Assembly: GCA_012729405.1 (NCBI GenBank) | Contig: JAAYDH010000088.1 | Coordinates: forward strand, 1 to 9,270 | Direction: 5' to 3' | Source: Erysipelotrichaceae bacterium | Lineage (GTDB): Bacteria > Bacillota_I > Bacilli_A > RFN20 > CAG-826 | Length of the DNA: 9,270 bases | Shown here: piece after piece, positions 1-5,661 of the stretch | How the letters are laid out: each line of letters starts with the position of its first letter | Position numbering within the stretch: the first letter of the stretch is position 1 | Notes under the pieces: generated by a model | The model's input: the letters and a program-made list of their open reading frames with translations, nothing else | Told to the model about the DNA's origin: nothing | The model's database searches: none | Position numbers and translations under genes: made by a program

Positions 1-702
1 AGACAAATCCATTTCACCCGTGCAAATCACATTTTTAAGATTAATGTTGCCGGTTGATGTATCACCTTCTAGAGATGTTCCGTTGATGTCTTCAAGGGTG
101 ATTCTTCCTGTTGATGAATCAATGTCAATGTTTTCAGCAACGCCATTTTTCAGCTCAATGTCGCCGGTCGATGTACTTGCCTTCACATTCTCAGAGGAAA
201 AATCAACAAAGGAAATATCTCCGGTGTCGGTCTCGATTTCGACTGCTTCGATATCAAAACCATCAGTGAAGATAATGTCTCCAGTGAAGCTATCAATTTT
301 GAGCTTGGTGTATTGGACATCTGGCAAACTAATGGTGATAGATGTTTTTTTCAGCATTGGACCTTTGATAAACCAATCCCACCAAGTGACGTCATGATAA
401 TTTGATTGAATGCTCAATGTATCTCCTGTAATTGCGACGGTATGTAGAGCATCTTTGATTTCATCACAGACGACTGAAATTTCACTATCAGCAGAATGCT
501 TAATTTCGATATCACCAGTCGTTTCGGAAATTTCGATCTTGCTAACTGAGGCGCTAAATGTATATGGACTTTGAACATATTCATGCTGATCGAGTGACAT
601 CCAGTCACCATTCAAAGCGGCAATTCCTCCAGCTGCGACGGAAAGTCCGACGACAACACAGCCGCCAGCAATTGCTAGAGCAATAATGGATCCCTTTTTC
701 AT
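1..702 (-). CDS. DUF4097-family envelope protein, C-terminus cut off by window edge
   Basis: 234 codons are visible and the frame is open to base 1, so the C-terminus is missing. An N-terminal hydrophobic segment (about residues 4-30, after MKKGS) looks like a signal anchor. The rest is a beta-rich domain with recurring TGD-type turns: TTGDIEI at 61, FTGDIIF at 139, DTGDISF at 159, STGDIEL at 178, STGRITL at 197 and STGNINL at 216. This periodicity is the hallmark of the DUF4097 (putative adhesin) family, expected to form a beta-solenoid outside the membrane. The start is ATG at 702, preceded by an AGGGAG ribosome binding site, and it overlaps the stop of the upstream HAAS gene by 4 bases (ATGA), implying translational coupling. 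PadR-HAAS-DUF4097 is a recurring operon in Bacillota, usually thought to be linked to the envelope. The exact role is unknown; family assignment is confident, function is not. Confidence 0.85.
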   Translation of the reverse strand, partial: MKKGSIIALAIAGGCVVVGLSVAAGGIAALNGDWMSLDQHEYVQSPYTFSASVSKIEISETTGDIEIKHSADSEISVVCDEIKDALHTVAITGDTLSIQSNYHDVTWWDWFIKGPMLKKTSITISLPDVQYTKLKIDSFTGDIIFTDGFDIEAVEIETDTGDISFVDFSSENVKASTSTGDIELKNGVAENIDIDSSTGRITLEDINGTSLEGDTSTGNINLKNVICTGEMDLS

Positions 703-1301
703 GCTTGTTTCTCCCTTCCGACAAAATGTTTCTTTATTCTAGTAACAATTTTGACCCCTAATTTGATGATGAGCTCGGTTAACTTGTAAAAGGCAAATCC
801 GAGGATGATTGATAGACCGATGCCCAGCAATCCGACACCTAAATAGAATGTCGCCAGCGGTACAGAACCGAAGGCAAAGGTCGCGAACGAACCAAAGAAG
901 GAAACAACTCCTCCAATCATGAACGCTAAGTCAACCGCCCATAAGGCAACGATAGTTCCCCAGAATCCACCAATTAATCCGAAGCAGAGTCCTAAGAATC
1001 CAATCACAAATCCAATCCATAGTGGAGAGGTGACGATAATTAGAATGATTTCCCAAGTCTCCAGCCTTCTTTTTGGTTTTACTTTTTCTTTGACGAGCTT
1101 GGCAATTGAAACGTCTTTCAACAGGTTATTGACGATGCTCTCTACCGATCCAAATGATGCGATGACATCTTCTTCTAATCTTCCGTCTTCGACGGCGTCG
1201 CTGATGATTTCCTCGTAATAACTAATCGTGTTATCAATCGTGTGCGACGGCATACCTGACATTTCATCTCTCAGCCTTTTATAAAACTCATCCCGTTTCA
1301 T
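699..1301 (-). CDS. HAAS/DUF1700 domain membrane protein
   Basis: This 200-residue protein begins with a helical cytoplasmic domain (about 1-65, opening MKRDEFYKRL, with YYEEIISDAVEDG at 28-40 and FGSVESIV at 50-57). That is the typical pattern of the HAAS domain found in DUF1700 proteins. A basic linker (KVKPKRR, 73-79) follows, then three or more hydrophobic segments (roughly 83-112, 115-145 and 147-178) and a basic tail (RIKKHFVGREK). HAAS proteins are normally encoded next to PadR regulators and are thought to act as membrane sensors or partners of them; this is family knowledge, not something the sequence proves. The gene lies between the PadR gene and the DUF4097 gene with ATGA overlaps at both ends. 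Its AAGGGGG ribosome binding site sits within the 3' end of the PadR gene. Length is normal for the family and there is no sign of damage. Confidence 0.88.
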   Translation of the reverse strand: MKRDEFYKRLRDEMSGMPSHTIDNTISYYEEIISDAVEDGRLEEDVIASFGSVESIVNNLLKDVSIAKLVKEKVKPKRRLETWEIILIIVTSPLWIGFVIGFLGLCFGLIGGFWGTIVALWAVDLAFMIGGVVSFFGSFATFAFGSVPLATFYLGVGLLGIGLSIILGFAFYKLTELIIKLGVKIVTRIKKHFVGREKQA

Positions 1302-1612
1302 AAATCTTTCCCCCTTGTAACGAACTTATAAATATTGAGCATTTCTTTCCAGTCCTCGGAAAAGTCATTGATTCTTTTTATCCCTTCCGCGGTAATGTGG
1401 TAGTACTTCCGGAGCCTTCCATTATGCTCGACAGACCGAACCGTCAGGCAATGCGACTCTTCAAGTCTTCTTAAAATTGGATAAAGTGTTGATTCGGATA
1501 TTTCAATCAGCGGAGACAAATCTTTAATGATTTGGTAGCCATATGAATCTTCATCCTTTATTGCCGCGAGTACGCAGACATCAAGCAGGCCTCTTTTGGT
1601 TTGATTGTCCAT
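1298..1612 (-). CDS. PadR-family transcriptional regulator
   Basis: The protein is 104 residues long with the compact winged-helix layout of short PadR proteins. Signature segments are LLDVCVLAAI (9-18), SYGYQI (23-28), ESTLYPILRRLE (40-51, recognition helix) and GRLRKYYHITAEG (65-77, the wing). The start chosen is ATG at 1612 because AGGAGG lies 6 bases upstream (1619-1624) and the protein then begins MDNQTKRGLL, as expected for the family. The frame extends further upstream, but into the predicted promoter. It is first in the operon with the HAAS and DUF4097 genes, overlapping the next gene by 4 bases. PadR proteins are dimeric repressors that often control their own operon; the inverted repeat over this promoter supports autoregulation here. 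The inducing signal is unknown. Confidence 0.92.
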   Translation of the reverse strand: MDNQTKRGLLDVCVLAAIKDEDSYGYQIIKDLSPLIEISESTLYPILRRLEESHCLTVRSVEHNGRLRKYYHITAEGIKRINDFSEDWKEMLNIYKFVTRGKDL

Positions 1613-1618
1613 AATTAT

Positions 1619-1624
1619 CCTCCT
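1619..1624 (-). promoter_or_regulatory. Ribosome binding site fixing the PadR start
   Basis: AGGAGG on the minus strand, 6 bases before ATG at 1612. It decides in favour of this start over the upstream GTG and ATG codons in the same frame. Confidence 0.85.
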
Positions 1625-1631
1625 AGCAAAC

Positions 1632-1669
1632 ATACTATACAACACATAGTATTATGCAATCAATAGTAT
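1632..1669. promoter_or_regulatory. Candidate PadR operator: inverted repeat plus third half-site
   Basis: ATACTAT (1632-1638), a 7-base spacer, then ATAGTAT (1646-1652) form a perfect inverted repeat. A third copy, ATAGTAT, lies at 1663-1669. The sites cover the predicted -10 and -35 boxes of the operon, the placement expected of a repressor site. Seen directly: the repeats. Inferred: binding by the PadR protein encoded next to them. Confidence 0.5.
1634..1663 (-). promoter_or_regulatory. Promoter of the PadR-HAAS-DUF4097 operon
   Basis: On the minus strand, TTGATT (1663-1658) is followed after 18 bases by TATAGT (1639-1634). This would start transcription near 1627, just upstream of the AGGAGG site. 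The region is AT-rich and other -10-like hexamers occur nearby (CATAAT, TACTAT), so the exact boxes are a best guess. Confidence 0.5.
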
Positions 1670-1817
1670 TTTAATAATTTCTTTTATGTTGTCATAGTGG
1701 TAGAGGTTTTTCTAAAGAAAGATTACGAAAATAAAGAAATATTGTCGAAAAGCGAACGATTTACTGGTTTCTATTAACGAAACTTTAGTTCTATATTTTA
1801 TCTATCCGTCATTGGTT

Positions 1818-1823
1818 TATACT
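1818..1823 (+). promoter_or_regulatory. Possible -10 box for the msrA fusion gene
   Basis: TATACT lies 22 bases before the start codon, with an AAGG ribosome binding site between. No good -35 box is seen at the right spacing (the hexamer at 1795-1800 is ATTTTA), so this is a weak call. The remainder of the roughly 200-base divergent intergenic region (1670-1817) is AT-rich, and I see no gene or strong structure in it. Confidence 0.3.
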
Positions 1824-1845
1824 TAAATATAAGGAAAAAAAGAAG

Positions 1846-2805
1846 ATGAAAAAAGAAATTGTAATTGCCGGTGGTTGTTTCTGGGGTATGCAAGCTTTTT
1901 TTGCCCAGATGGATGGAGTGATCGAAGTAAAGGCTGGGTATGCAAATTCAGATATCCAAAATCCTACTTATGAGGAAGTCAAAAGCCATCTCACTTCCGC
2001 GGTCGAAGCAATTAAAATTATCTTTGATGACAGCGTTGTAAATCTGTCACTTATGTTTTCATATCTATTTAAAATTATTGACGTTACTTCCGTTGATCAT
2101 CAAGGAGGAGATTTTGGGCATCAGTATCGGAGTGGTATTTATTATCAAAACGAAGAAGACCATTCGTTGGCTCTCTCGATGATTAAAGAATTACAAAGTA
2201 ATTATAAAGATAAAGTCGCTATTGAAGTTTTGCCACTTCAGAATTTCTCTCCTGCCGAAGAATATCATCAGAACTATCTCACTAAGAACCCTGGAGGATA
2301 CTGCCATATCAATCTCGCCCAGTTAGATAAAAAGCATAAAAAACAGGACAAAACATCCTTATATAAAGAAGCTATTTTGAATCTTAGGGGCCTTCTTGAC
2401 GAAACGGTCCCGAATGTAACAAATTTTGCTAACTCGGCAGCCTTACTAAAAGAAAAGTTTCCATATTTTTCTTGGGTCGGATTTTACTTGGCTGACGATA
2501 GTCATCTTTATTTAGGGCCTTTTCAAGGTAAACCAGCTTGCTTGAAAATCGATTTCGATAAAGGCATTTGTGGCAAGAGTTTTTCCAAGAGAGAGACGAT
2601 TATCATAAAAGATGTCCACGTCTGCCCTCATCACATTGCCTGCGATAGTGACACCAACAGTGAGATTGTCGTCCCCCTCTATAATCAAAAAAATGCTCTA
2701 ATTGGAGTGCTTGATGTTGACTCTTTCCATTTTGCTGCCTTTGATGAGCAAGATAAAATTGGTCTCGAAGCAATAGTTCAACTTTTGCAAAAAGTATTAG
2801 ATTAA
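1846..2805 (+). CDS. msrA: MsrA fused to GAF-type free-methionine-(R)-sulfoxide reductase
   Basis: This 319-residue cytoplasmic protein has two catalytic modules. Residues 1-165 are MsrA, which reduces methionine-(S)-sulfoxide: GGCFWG at 9-14 with catalytic Cys11, then Glu54, GGDFGHQYRS at 87-96 (Asp89, Tyr94), and a probable resolving Cys153 in GYCHINL. After a lysine-rich linker (161-170), residues about 171-319 form a GAF domain of the fRMsr (YebR/MsrC) type, which reduces free methionine-(R)-sulfoxide. It keeps Cys232, Cys242 and Cys266, with the same 10- and 24-residue spacing as Cys84, Cys94 and Cys118 of the E. coli enzyme, plus NSEIVVPL (271-278) and LDVDS (289-293). The linking of S- and R-specific activities suggests one enzyme clearing both epimers, at least of free methionine sulfoxide. 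The usual MsrA GHAEAV stretch is altered to TSAVEAI but keeps the Glu. The start has an AAGG site upstream. The gene appears monocistronic. Confidence 0.92.
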   Translation: MKKEIVIAGGCFWGMQAFFAQMDGVIEVKAGYANSDIQNPTYEEVKSHLTSAVEAIKIIFDDSVVNLSLMFSYLFKIIDVTSVDHQGGDFGHQYRSGIYYQNEEDHSLALSMIKELQSNYKDKVAIEVLPLQNFSPAEEYHQNYLTKNPGGYCHINLAQLDKKHKKQDKTSLYKEAILNLRGLLDETVPNVTNFANSAALLKEKFPYFSWVGFYLADDSHLYLGPFQGKPACLKIDFDKGICGKSFSKRETIIIKDVHVCPHHIACDSDTNSEIVVPLYNQKNALIGVLDVDSFHFAAFDEQDKIGLEAIVQLLQKVLD

Positions 2806-2832
2806 ATGATTATTTCCTGAGAATTTCTTTTT

Positions 2833-2859
2833 GGAGTCTCGACTCCTCTTTTTGTTTTT
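2833..2859 (+). terminator. Short rho-independent terminator after msrA
   Basis: GGAGT (2833-2837), loop CTCG, ACTCC (2842-2846), then a T-rich tract to 2859. The stem is only 5 bp (6 if a 2-base loop is allowed), so it is plausible rather than strong. It lies between the msrA stop and the fabT promoter. Confidence 0.6.
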
Positions 2860-2877
2860 AAAAAGATTATTTTCTAT

Positions 2878-2906
2878 TTGACATAATTTCTTGATTGTGA
2901 GATATT
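2878..2906 (+). promoter_or_regulatory. Promoter of the fabT-fakB pair
   Basis: A perfect TTGACA -35 box (2878-2883), a 17-base spacer and GATATT (2901-2906, four of six matches to TATAAT). Transcription would start near 2913, giving a leader of about 23 bases that carries the GGAGG ribosome binding site. Confidence 0.7.
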
Positions 2907-2921
2907 GTTTGAAGTTCAAAC
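2907..2921. promoter_or_regulatory. Candidate FabT operator, 15-base palindrome
   Basis: GTTTGAAGTTCAAAC is a perfect dyad around a central G. It abuts the -10 box and covers the predicted transcription start, so a bound dimer would block initiation. It resembles the TTTGA...TCAAA core of streptococcal FabT sites (family knowledge). Autoregulation by the adjacent MarR-family protein is the likely use. Confidence 0.65.
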
Positions 2922-2935
2922 TATTTGGAGGAACT

Positions 2936-3391
2936 ATGAAATCAAATCGCGAACAACTTAATCACTTCTTAGTAGTGACGTTTAACACCATTTTAAGATT
3001 AGAAGAAAAAACATTAGAAAACTTAACTAACAACCGCTTATCAATTAGCGAGGTCCATCTTCTAGAGACGGTCTTTGAAACTTACAATAAGCGAGAAAAC
3101 ACAGCGACCAACATCGCCCGAGCAGTCGGCATTACTCTCGGATCATTAACCACTGCGGTGAAGACTCTCGAGAAAAAGGGCTATCTCGTCCGCGAAAGAG
3201 ATACACGTGATAAAAGAATTATTCACATCACACCAACCCCTATTGCCACATTCGTTAACGAACAACATCGGCAATTCCACGAGAAAATGGTGGAAGAGAT
3301 TGTCGCTAGCCTCTCACTTCAAGAAGAGGAAGTCTTAATTCACGCCCTAGGAAAAGTAGAGAAATACTTCAACAATCAAATAAGCAAATAA
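2936..3391 (+). CDS. fabT: MarR-family regulator resembling FabT (fatty acid synthesis repressor)
   Basis: This 151-residue protein has a MarR winged helix: ISEVHLLE (37-44), a helix around TNIARAVG (58-65), recognition helix TLGSLTTAVKTLEKKGY (67-83) and a basic wing RERDTRDKRIIHIT (86-99). C-terminal helices contain HRQFHEKMVEEIV (111-123). The TLGSLTTA...LEKKGY pattern and the H-x-x-F-H-x-x-MVE-x-I pattern are those I associate with streptococcal FabT, which represses type II fatty acid synthesis genes when bound to acyl-ACP. The start is ATG at 2936, preceded by GGAGG (2927-2931). An upstream in-frame TTG at 2891 lies inside the promoter and is rejected. It sits 17 bases before a DegV/FakB gene, which supports a fatty-acid role. 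No fab biosynthesis genes are in the window, so the regulon cannot be tested here. MarR family is certain, FabT orthology likely. Confidence 0.85.
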   Translation: MKSNREQLNHFLVVTFNTILRLEEKTLENLTNNRLSISEVHLLETVFETYNKRENTATNIARAVGITLGSLTTAVKTLEKKGYLVRERDTRDKRIIHITPTPIATFVNEQHRQFHEKMVEEIVASLSLQEEEVLIHALGKVEKYFNNQISK

Positions 3392-3408
3392 ATTGAAAGG
3401 AACATTAT

Positions 3409-4248
3409 ATGGCTATACGTATTGTCACAGATTCAACATCAGAAATCTCTCGCGAAGAAGCAAAAAAGCTCAACATCGAAATCATTCCCATGACGATCAA
3501 CTTTGGAGATGAAACTTTCATTGACGGAGTCGATATCACCAACAAAGAATTTTATAAGCGCCTCCGGGTTGCTGAAAAATTACCTAAGACTAGTCTCATC
3601 AATAGTGAAACATTTATTTCTCGTTTTGAAAAATACTCTGACGAAGACGACGTTATAGGTATCTTCATATCCAGCGAATTGAGCGGTTCGCTCCAATCCG
3701 CGATGATTGCGAAAGATAGTTTGCCGACCAAAAAAATTCATATTGTCGACTCGATTCAAGTTTCCTTTGGCTTAACCGCTCTTGTTTTGTACGCAATTCG
3801 CTTGCGCGATGAAGGCAAAACCGCCAAAGAGATTGTTGAAGCTATTGAAGAAGCGAAAAATCGCCTTGTCGTAATCGCAGTCATCGATGATTTGAAATAT
3901 CTCAAACTCGGAGGAAGACTTTCAAGTTCTGCCGCATTTGTCGGCTCGATCATTAAGATTAAGCCACTAATTCGCATCAAAGATGGTAAAGTTCTCCCGG
4001 TTCACAAAGCCCTTGGCATTCACCGTGCGTTTGCTTGGTTAGTCGAACAATATAAACTGATGGATGTTGAAACAACGATGCCTCGTCTCTTCGGTCATTC
4101 TGACTCTGAAGAGGCTTTGGAAAAATTTAGAGAATATGTCAAAAAGAGAACTGATTTCCCTATGAGTAGTGTCTATCCAATTGGCCCGACAGTCGGTGTT
4201 CACACCGGTCCTGGAGCGGTCGGATTCTGCTTCTTTACGAAAAAGTAA
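3409..4248 (+). CDS. fakB: DegV-family fatty-acid-binding protein (FakB type)
   Basis: This 279-residue protein is full length for the DegV family. It opens with IRIVTDSTSEIS (3-14) and contains TSLINSETF (61-69), ISSELSGSLQSA (87-98), DDLKYLKLGGRLS (160-172) and the C-terminal PTVGVHTGPGAVG stretch (260-272). In Bacillota, DegV proteins act as FakB: they hold a fatty acid in a deep pocket and present it to the kinase FakA, making acyl-phosphate for phospholipid synthesis. Which fatty acid it prefers cannot be read from the sequence. It follows the FabT-like gene after 17 bases with an AAAGG ribosome binding site and no promoter between, so the two are probably co-transcribed and both repressed through the upstream palindrome. 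No FakA kinase gene is in the window. Family assignment is very secure; the FakB role is inferred from family and neighbour. Confidence 0.88.
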   Translation: MAIRIVTDSTSEISREEAKKLNIEIIPMTINFGDETFIDGVDITNKEFYKRLRVAEKLPKTSLINSETFISRFEKYSDEDDVIGIFISSELSGSLQSAMIAKDSLPTKKIHIVDSIQVSFGLTALVLYAIRLRDEGKTAKEIVEAIEEAKNRLVVIAVIDDLKYLKLGGRLSSSAAFVGSIIKIKPLIRIKDGKVLPVHKALGIHRAFAWLVEQYKLMDVETTMPRLFGHSDSEEALEKFREYVKKRTDFPMSSVYPIGPTVGVHTGPGAVGFCFFTKK

Positions 4249-4259
4249 TCGAAACGATT
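4247..4259 (+). terminator. Weak hairpin after fakB
   Basis: AATCG, loop AAA, CGATT, overlapping the stop codon and followed by a pyrimidine-rich stretch (4260-4279) that is not a clean T-run. It may terminate weakly or simply be chance. Confidence 0.25.
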
Positions 4260-4289
4260 CATTTTCCTCGCTCTTTTCTAAATAAATAG

Positions 4290-4295
4290 TATAAT
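4290..4295 (+). promoter_or_regulatory. Possible -10 box of the ArsB/SLC13-like transporter
   Basis: A perfect TATAAT, but no recognisable -35 box 16-18 bases upstream. It would start transcription around 4301-4303, only about 5-7 bases before the start codon at 4308, so the message would be nearly leaderless. Confidence 0.4.
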
Positions 4296-4307
4296 TCGTT
4301 ATGAATT

Positions 4308-5615
4308 ATGCTAATTCCGCTATTAATTATCGTTATTGCTGCAATCATCGGGATGGTCCTACTGATTGTCCTGAAACCGCAAATTAAAGTCGGCAAGTTT
4401 AACTTACAGACATTTTATTGGCCGGTGCTGATTGGAGCAATTTTTATTTTAGCTTTTGATCTATTGGACCTTAAAGTTGCTTTTCAATCTCTGACAAATA
4501 ATTCAACAATTAATCCTTTAAAACTACTTGTTATTTTTCTTTCACTTTCTTTTATCTCGATTGTTCTTGATGAAACCGGATTCTTTTCTTTCTTAGCCAG
4601 TCTTGCGGTTAATAAAGCGAACGGCTCCCAAACTAAATTATTTATTATTTTATATGTATTAGTGTCATTTCTGACGGTTTTTACCAGCAACGACATTATT
4701 ATTTTGACATTCACACCTTTCATAATTTTCTTCTGCAAGAGAGCTAATATAAATCCGATTCCTTATTTAGTCAGTGAGTTCATCGCTGCTAACACTTGGT
4801 CGCTTCTTTTAATTATCGGCAACCCGACAAATATCTATTTAGGTCAGTCATTTAATATTTCCTTTTTTGCCTATTTCAAAGTAATGATTTTACCCACTCT
4901 CTTCGTTGGTGTCACATCTTTTGTTATCCTCTTCCTGCTCTTTTATCGGCAACTAAAAGTCAAAATCCCCGCCACCAATATATCTATTGAAAAGGTCAAA
5001 GCACCTCTTGCGATGTATGTCTCATTAACTGCCCTTCTTACAAGCATGATTTTGATGGCGATTTCGAATTATCTTTATCTTGAAATGTACATCATTACTC
5101 TATGCTGTGCGGTTGGCTTAGTGATCTTTGTCGTTGTTTACTGCATCACCAAAAAGAAGTACTTCCTATTAAGCAAAACAGGAAAAAGAATCCCGTATAC
5201 TCTAATCCCCTTTGTCTTATCGATGTTTTTAATTGTTCTTGCTCTCCATGAACAAGGTATAACCACCGCAATCGCCAACTTCTTGGGTAACCAAGCTCCT
5301 ATATTTACTTATGGATTTACTTCATTATTTGCTTCCAATTTAATAAACAACATTCCGATGACCGTTTTATATCAGCAAATCATTCAAGCTGGTCCTGCAA
5401 GTATAAAGCCCATCTCCATCTATGCGACTATTATTGCCTCAAATATCGGAGCTTTTATTACTCCAATCGGCGCTCTTGCGGGTTTGATGTGGATGTCATT
5501 ATTGAAGACTTATAATGTGAAGTTTTCATTTCTTAAATTCACTTTTTATGGGTTGATAATTGGACTTCCAAGCGTTGGAATGGGTTTGCTTGGTTTATTC
5601 ATTGAAATGCTTTAA
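4308..5615 (+). CDS. ArsB/NhaD/SLC13-like ion transporter (IT superfamily)
   Basis: This 435-residue integral membrane protein has about 10-12 hydrophobic segments and begins with one at residue 1. Motifs occur in paired positions typical of the ion transporter fold, which has two inverted halves with re-entrant loops: TSNDIIILTFTPF (126-138) and GNPTNI (171-176) in the first half, ASNLINNIPMT (342-352) and SNIGAFITPIGALAGLMW (378-395) in the second. This arrangement fits the ArsB/CitM/DASS group. The ArsB-like sequence does not prove arsenite transport, and there is no arsR, arsC or arsA nearby. The substrate could be another anion or a carboxylate, driven by an ion gradient. No ribosome binding site precedes the ATG at 4308; an alternative ATG at codon 16 would cut the first membrane helix. 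It lies 46 bases before the DUF1538 gene on the same strand and may be co-transcribed with it. Confidence 0.82.
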   Translation: MLIPLLIIVIAAIIGMVLLIVLKPQIKVGKFNLQTFYWPVLIGAIFILAFDLLDLKVAFQSLTNNSTINPLKLLVIFLSLSFISIVLDETGFFSFLASLAVNKANGSQTKLFIILYVLVSFLTVFTSNDIIILTFTPFIIFFCKRANINPIPYLVSEFIAANTWSLLLIIGNPTNIYLGQSFNISFFAYFKVMILPTLFVGVTSFVILFLLFYRQLKVKIPATNISIEKVKAPLAMYVSLTALLTSMILMAISNYLYLEMYIITLCCAVGLVIFVVVYCITKKKYFLLSKTGKRIPYTLIPFVLSMFLIVLALHEQGITTAIANFLGNQAPIFTYGFTSLFASNLINNIPMTVLYQQIIQAGPASIKPISIYATIIASNIGAFITPIGALAGLMWMSLLKTYNVKFSFLKFTFYGLIIGLPSVGMGLLGLFIEML

Positions 5616-5629
5616 TAATATGTTAAGAT
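5602..5629 (+). promoter_or_regulatory. Possible promoter of the DUF1538-PII operon
   Basis: TTGAAA (5602-5607) and TAAGAT (5624-5629) with a 16-base spacer, overlapping the end of the transporter gene. The -35 is a good match, the -10 moderate. If real, the DUF1538 and PII genes can be expressed apart from the upstream transporter. Confidence 0.4.
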
Positions 5630-5644
5630 TAATTAGCTAATTAA
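5629..5644. promoter_or_regulatory. Perfect 16-base palindrome upstream of DUF1538
   Basis: TTAATTAGCTAATTAA reads the same on both strands. It sits between the candidate -10 box and the ribosome binding site, where a repressor would act. It has no T-run after it and its stem is all A/T except the central GC, so it is unlikely to be a terminator. AT richness makes chance more likely than for a mixed palindrome. Confidence 0.4.
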
Positions 5645-5647
5645 AAC

Positions 5648-5655
5648 GGAAGGAG
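5648..5655 (+). promoter_or_regulatory. Ribosome binding site of the DUF1538 gene
   Basis: GGAAGGAG, ending 6 bases before ATG at 5662. It is strong, in contrast with the missing site of the upstream transporter gene. Confidence 0.8.
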
Positions 5656-5661
5656 AAATAT

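Noticed and set aside
20..397. Plus-strand reading frame of 125 codons, opposite the DUF4097 gene
   Set aside because: It is the antisense shadow of the TGD repeats: no ribosome binding site and no family-like features.
1613..1645. Longer start for the PadR gene (GTG at 1645 or ATG at 1633)
   Set aside because: These codons overlap the predicted -10 box and inverted repeat, while AGGAGG is placed exactly for ATG at 1612.
2891..2935. Upstream TTG start for the FabT-like gene
   Set aside because: It lies between the -35 and -10 boxes of a strong promoter, and GGAGG precedes ATG at 2936.
4248..4262. Possible catabolite-response (cre) site in TCGAAACGATTCA
   Set aside because: It departs from the cre consensus at two of the fixed positions and sits between a stop codon and a weak promoter; better explained as a chance or weak hairpin.
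4308..5615. Arsenic resistance operon
   Set aside because: The transporter is ArsB-like in fold motifs, but no arsR, arsC, arsA or arsD gene is present and the neighbours are DUF1538 and PII genes, so an arsenite role is unsupported.
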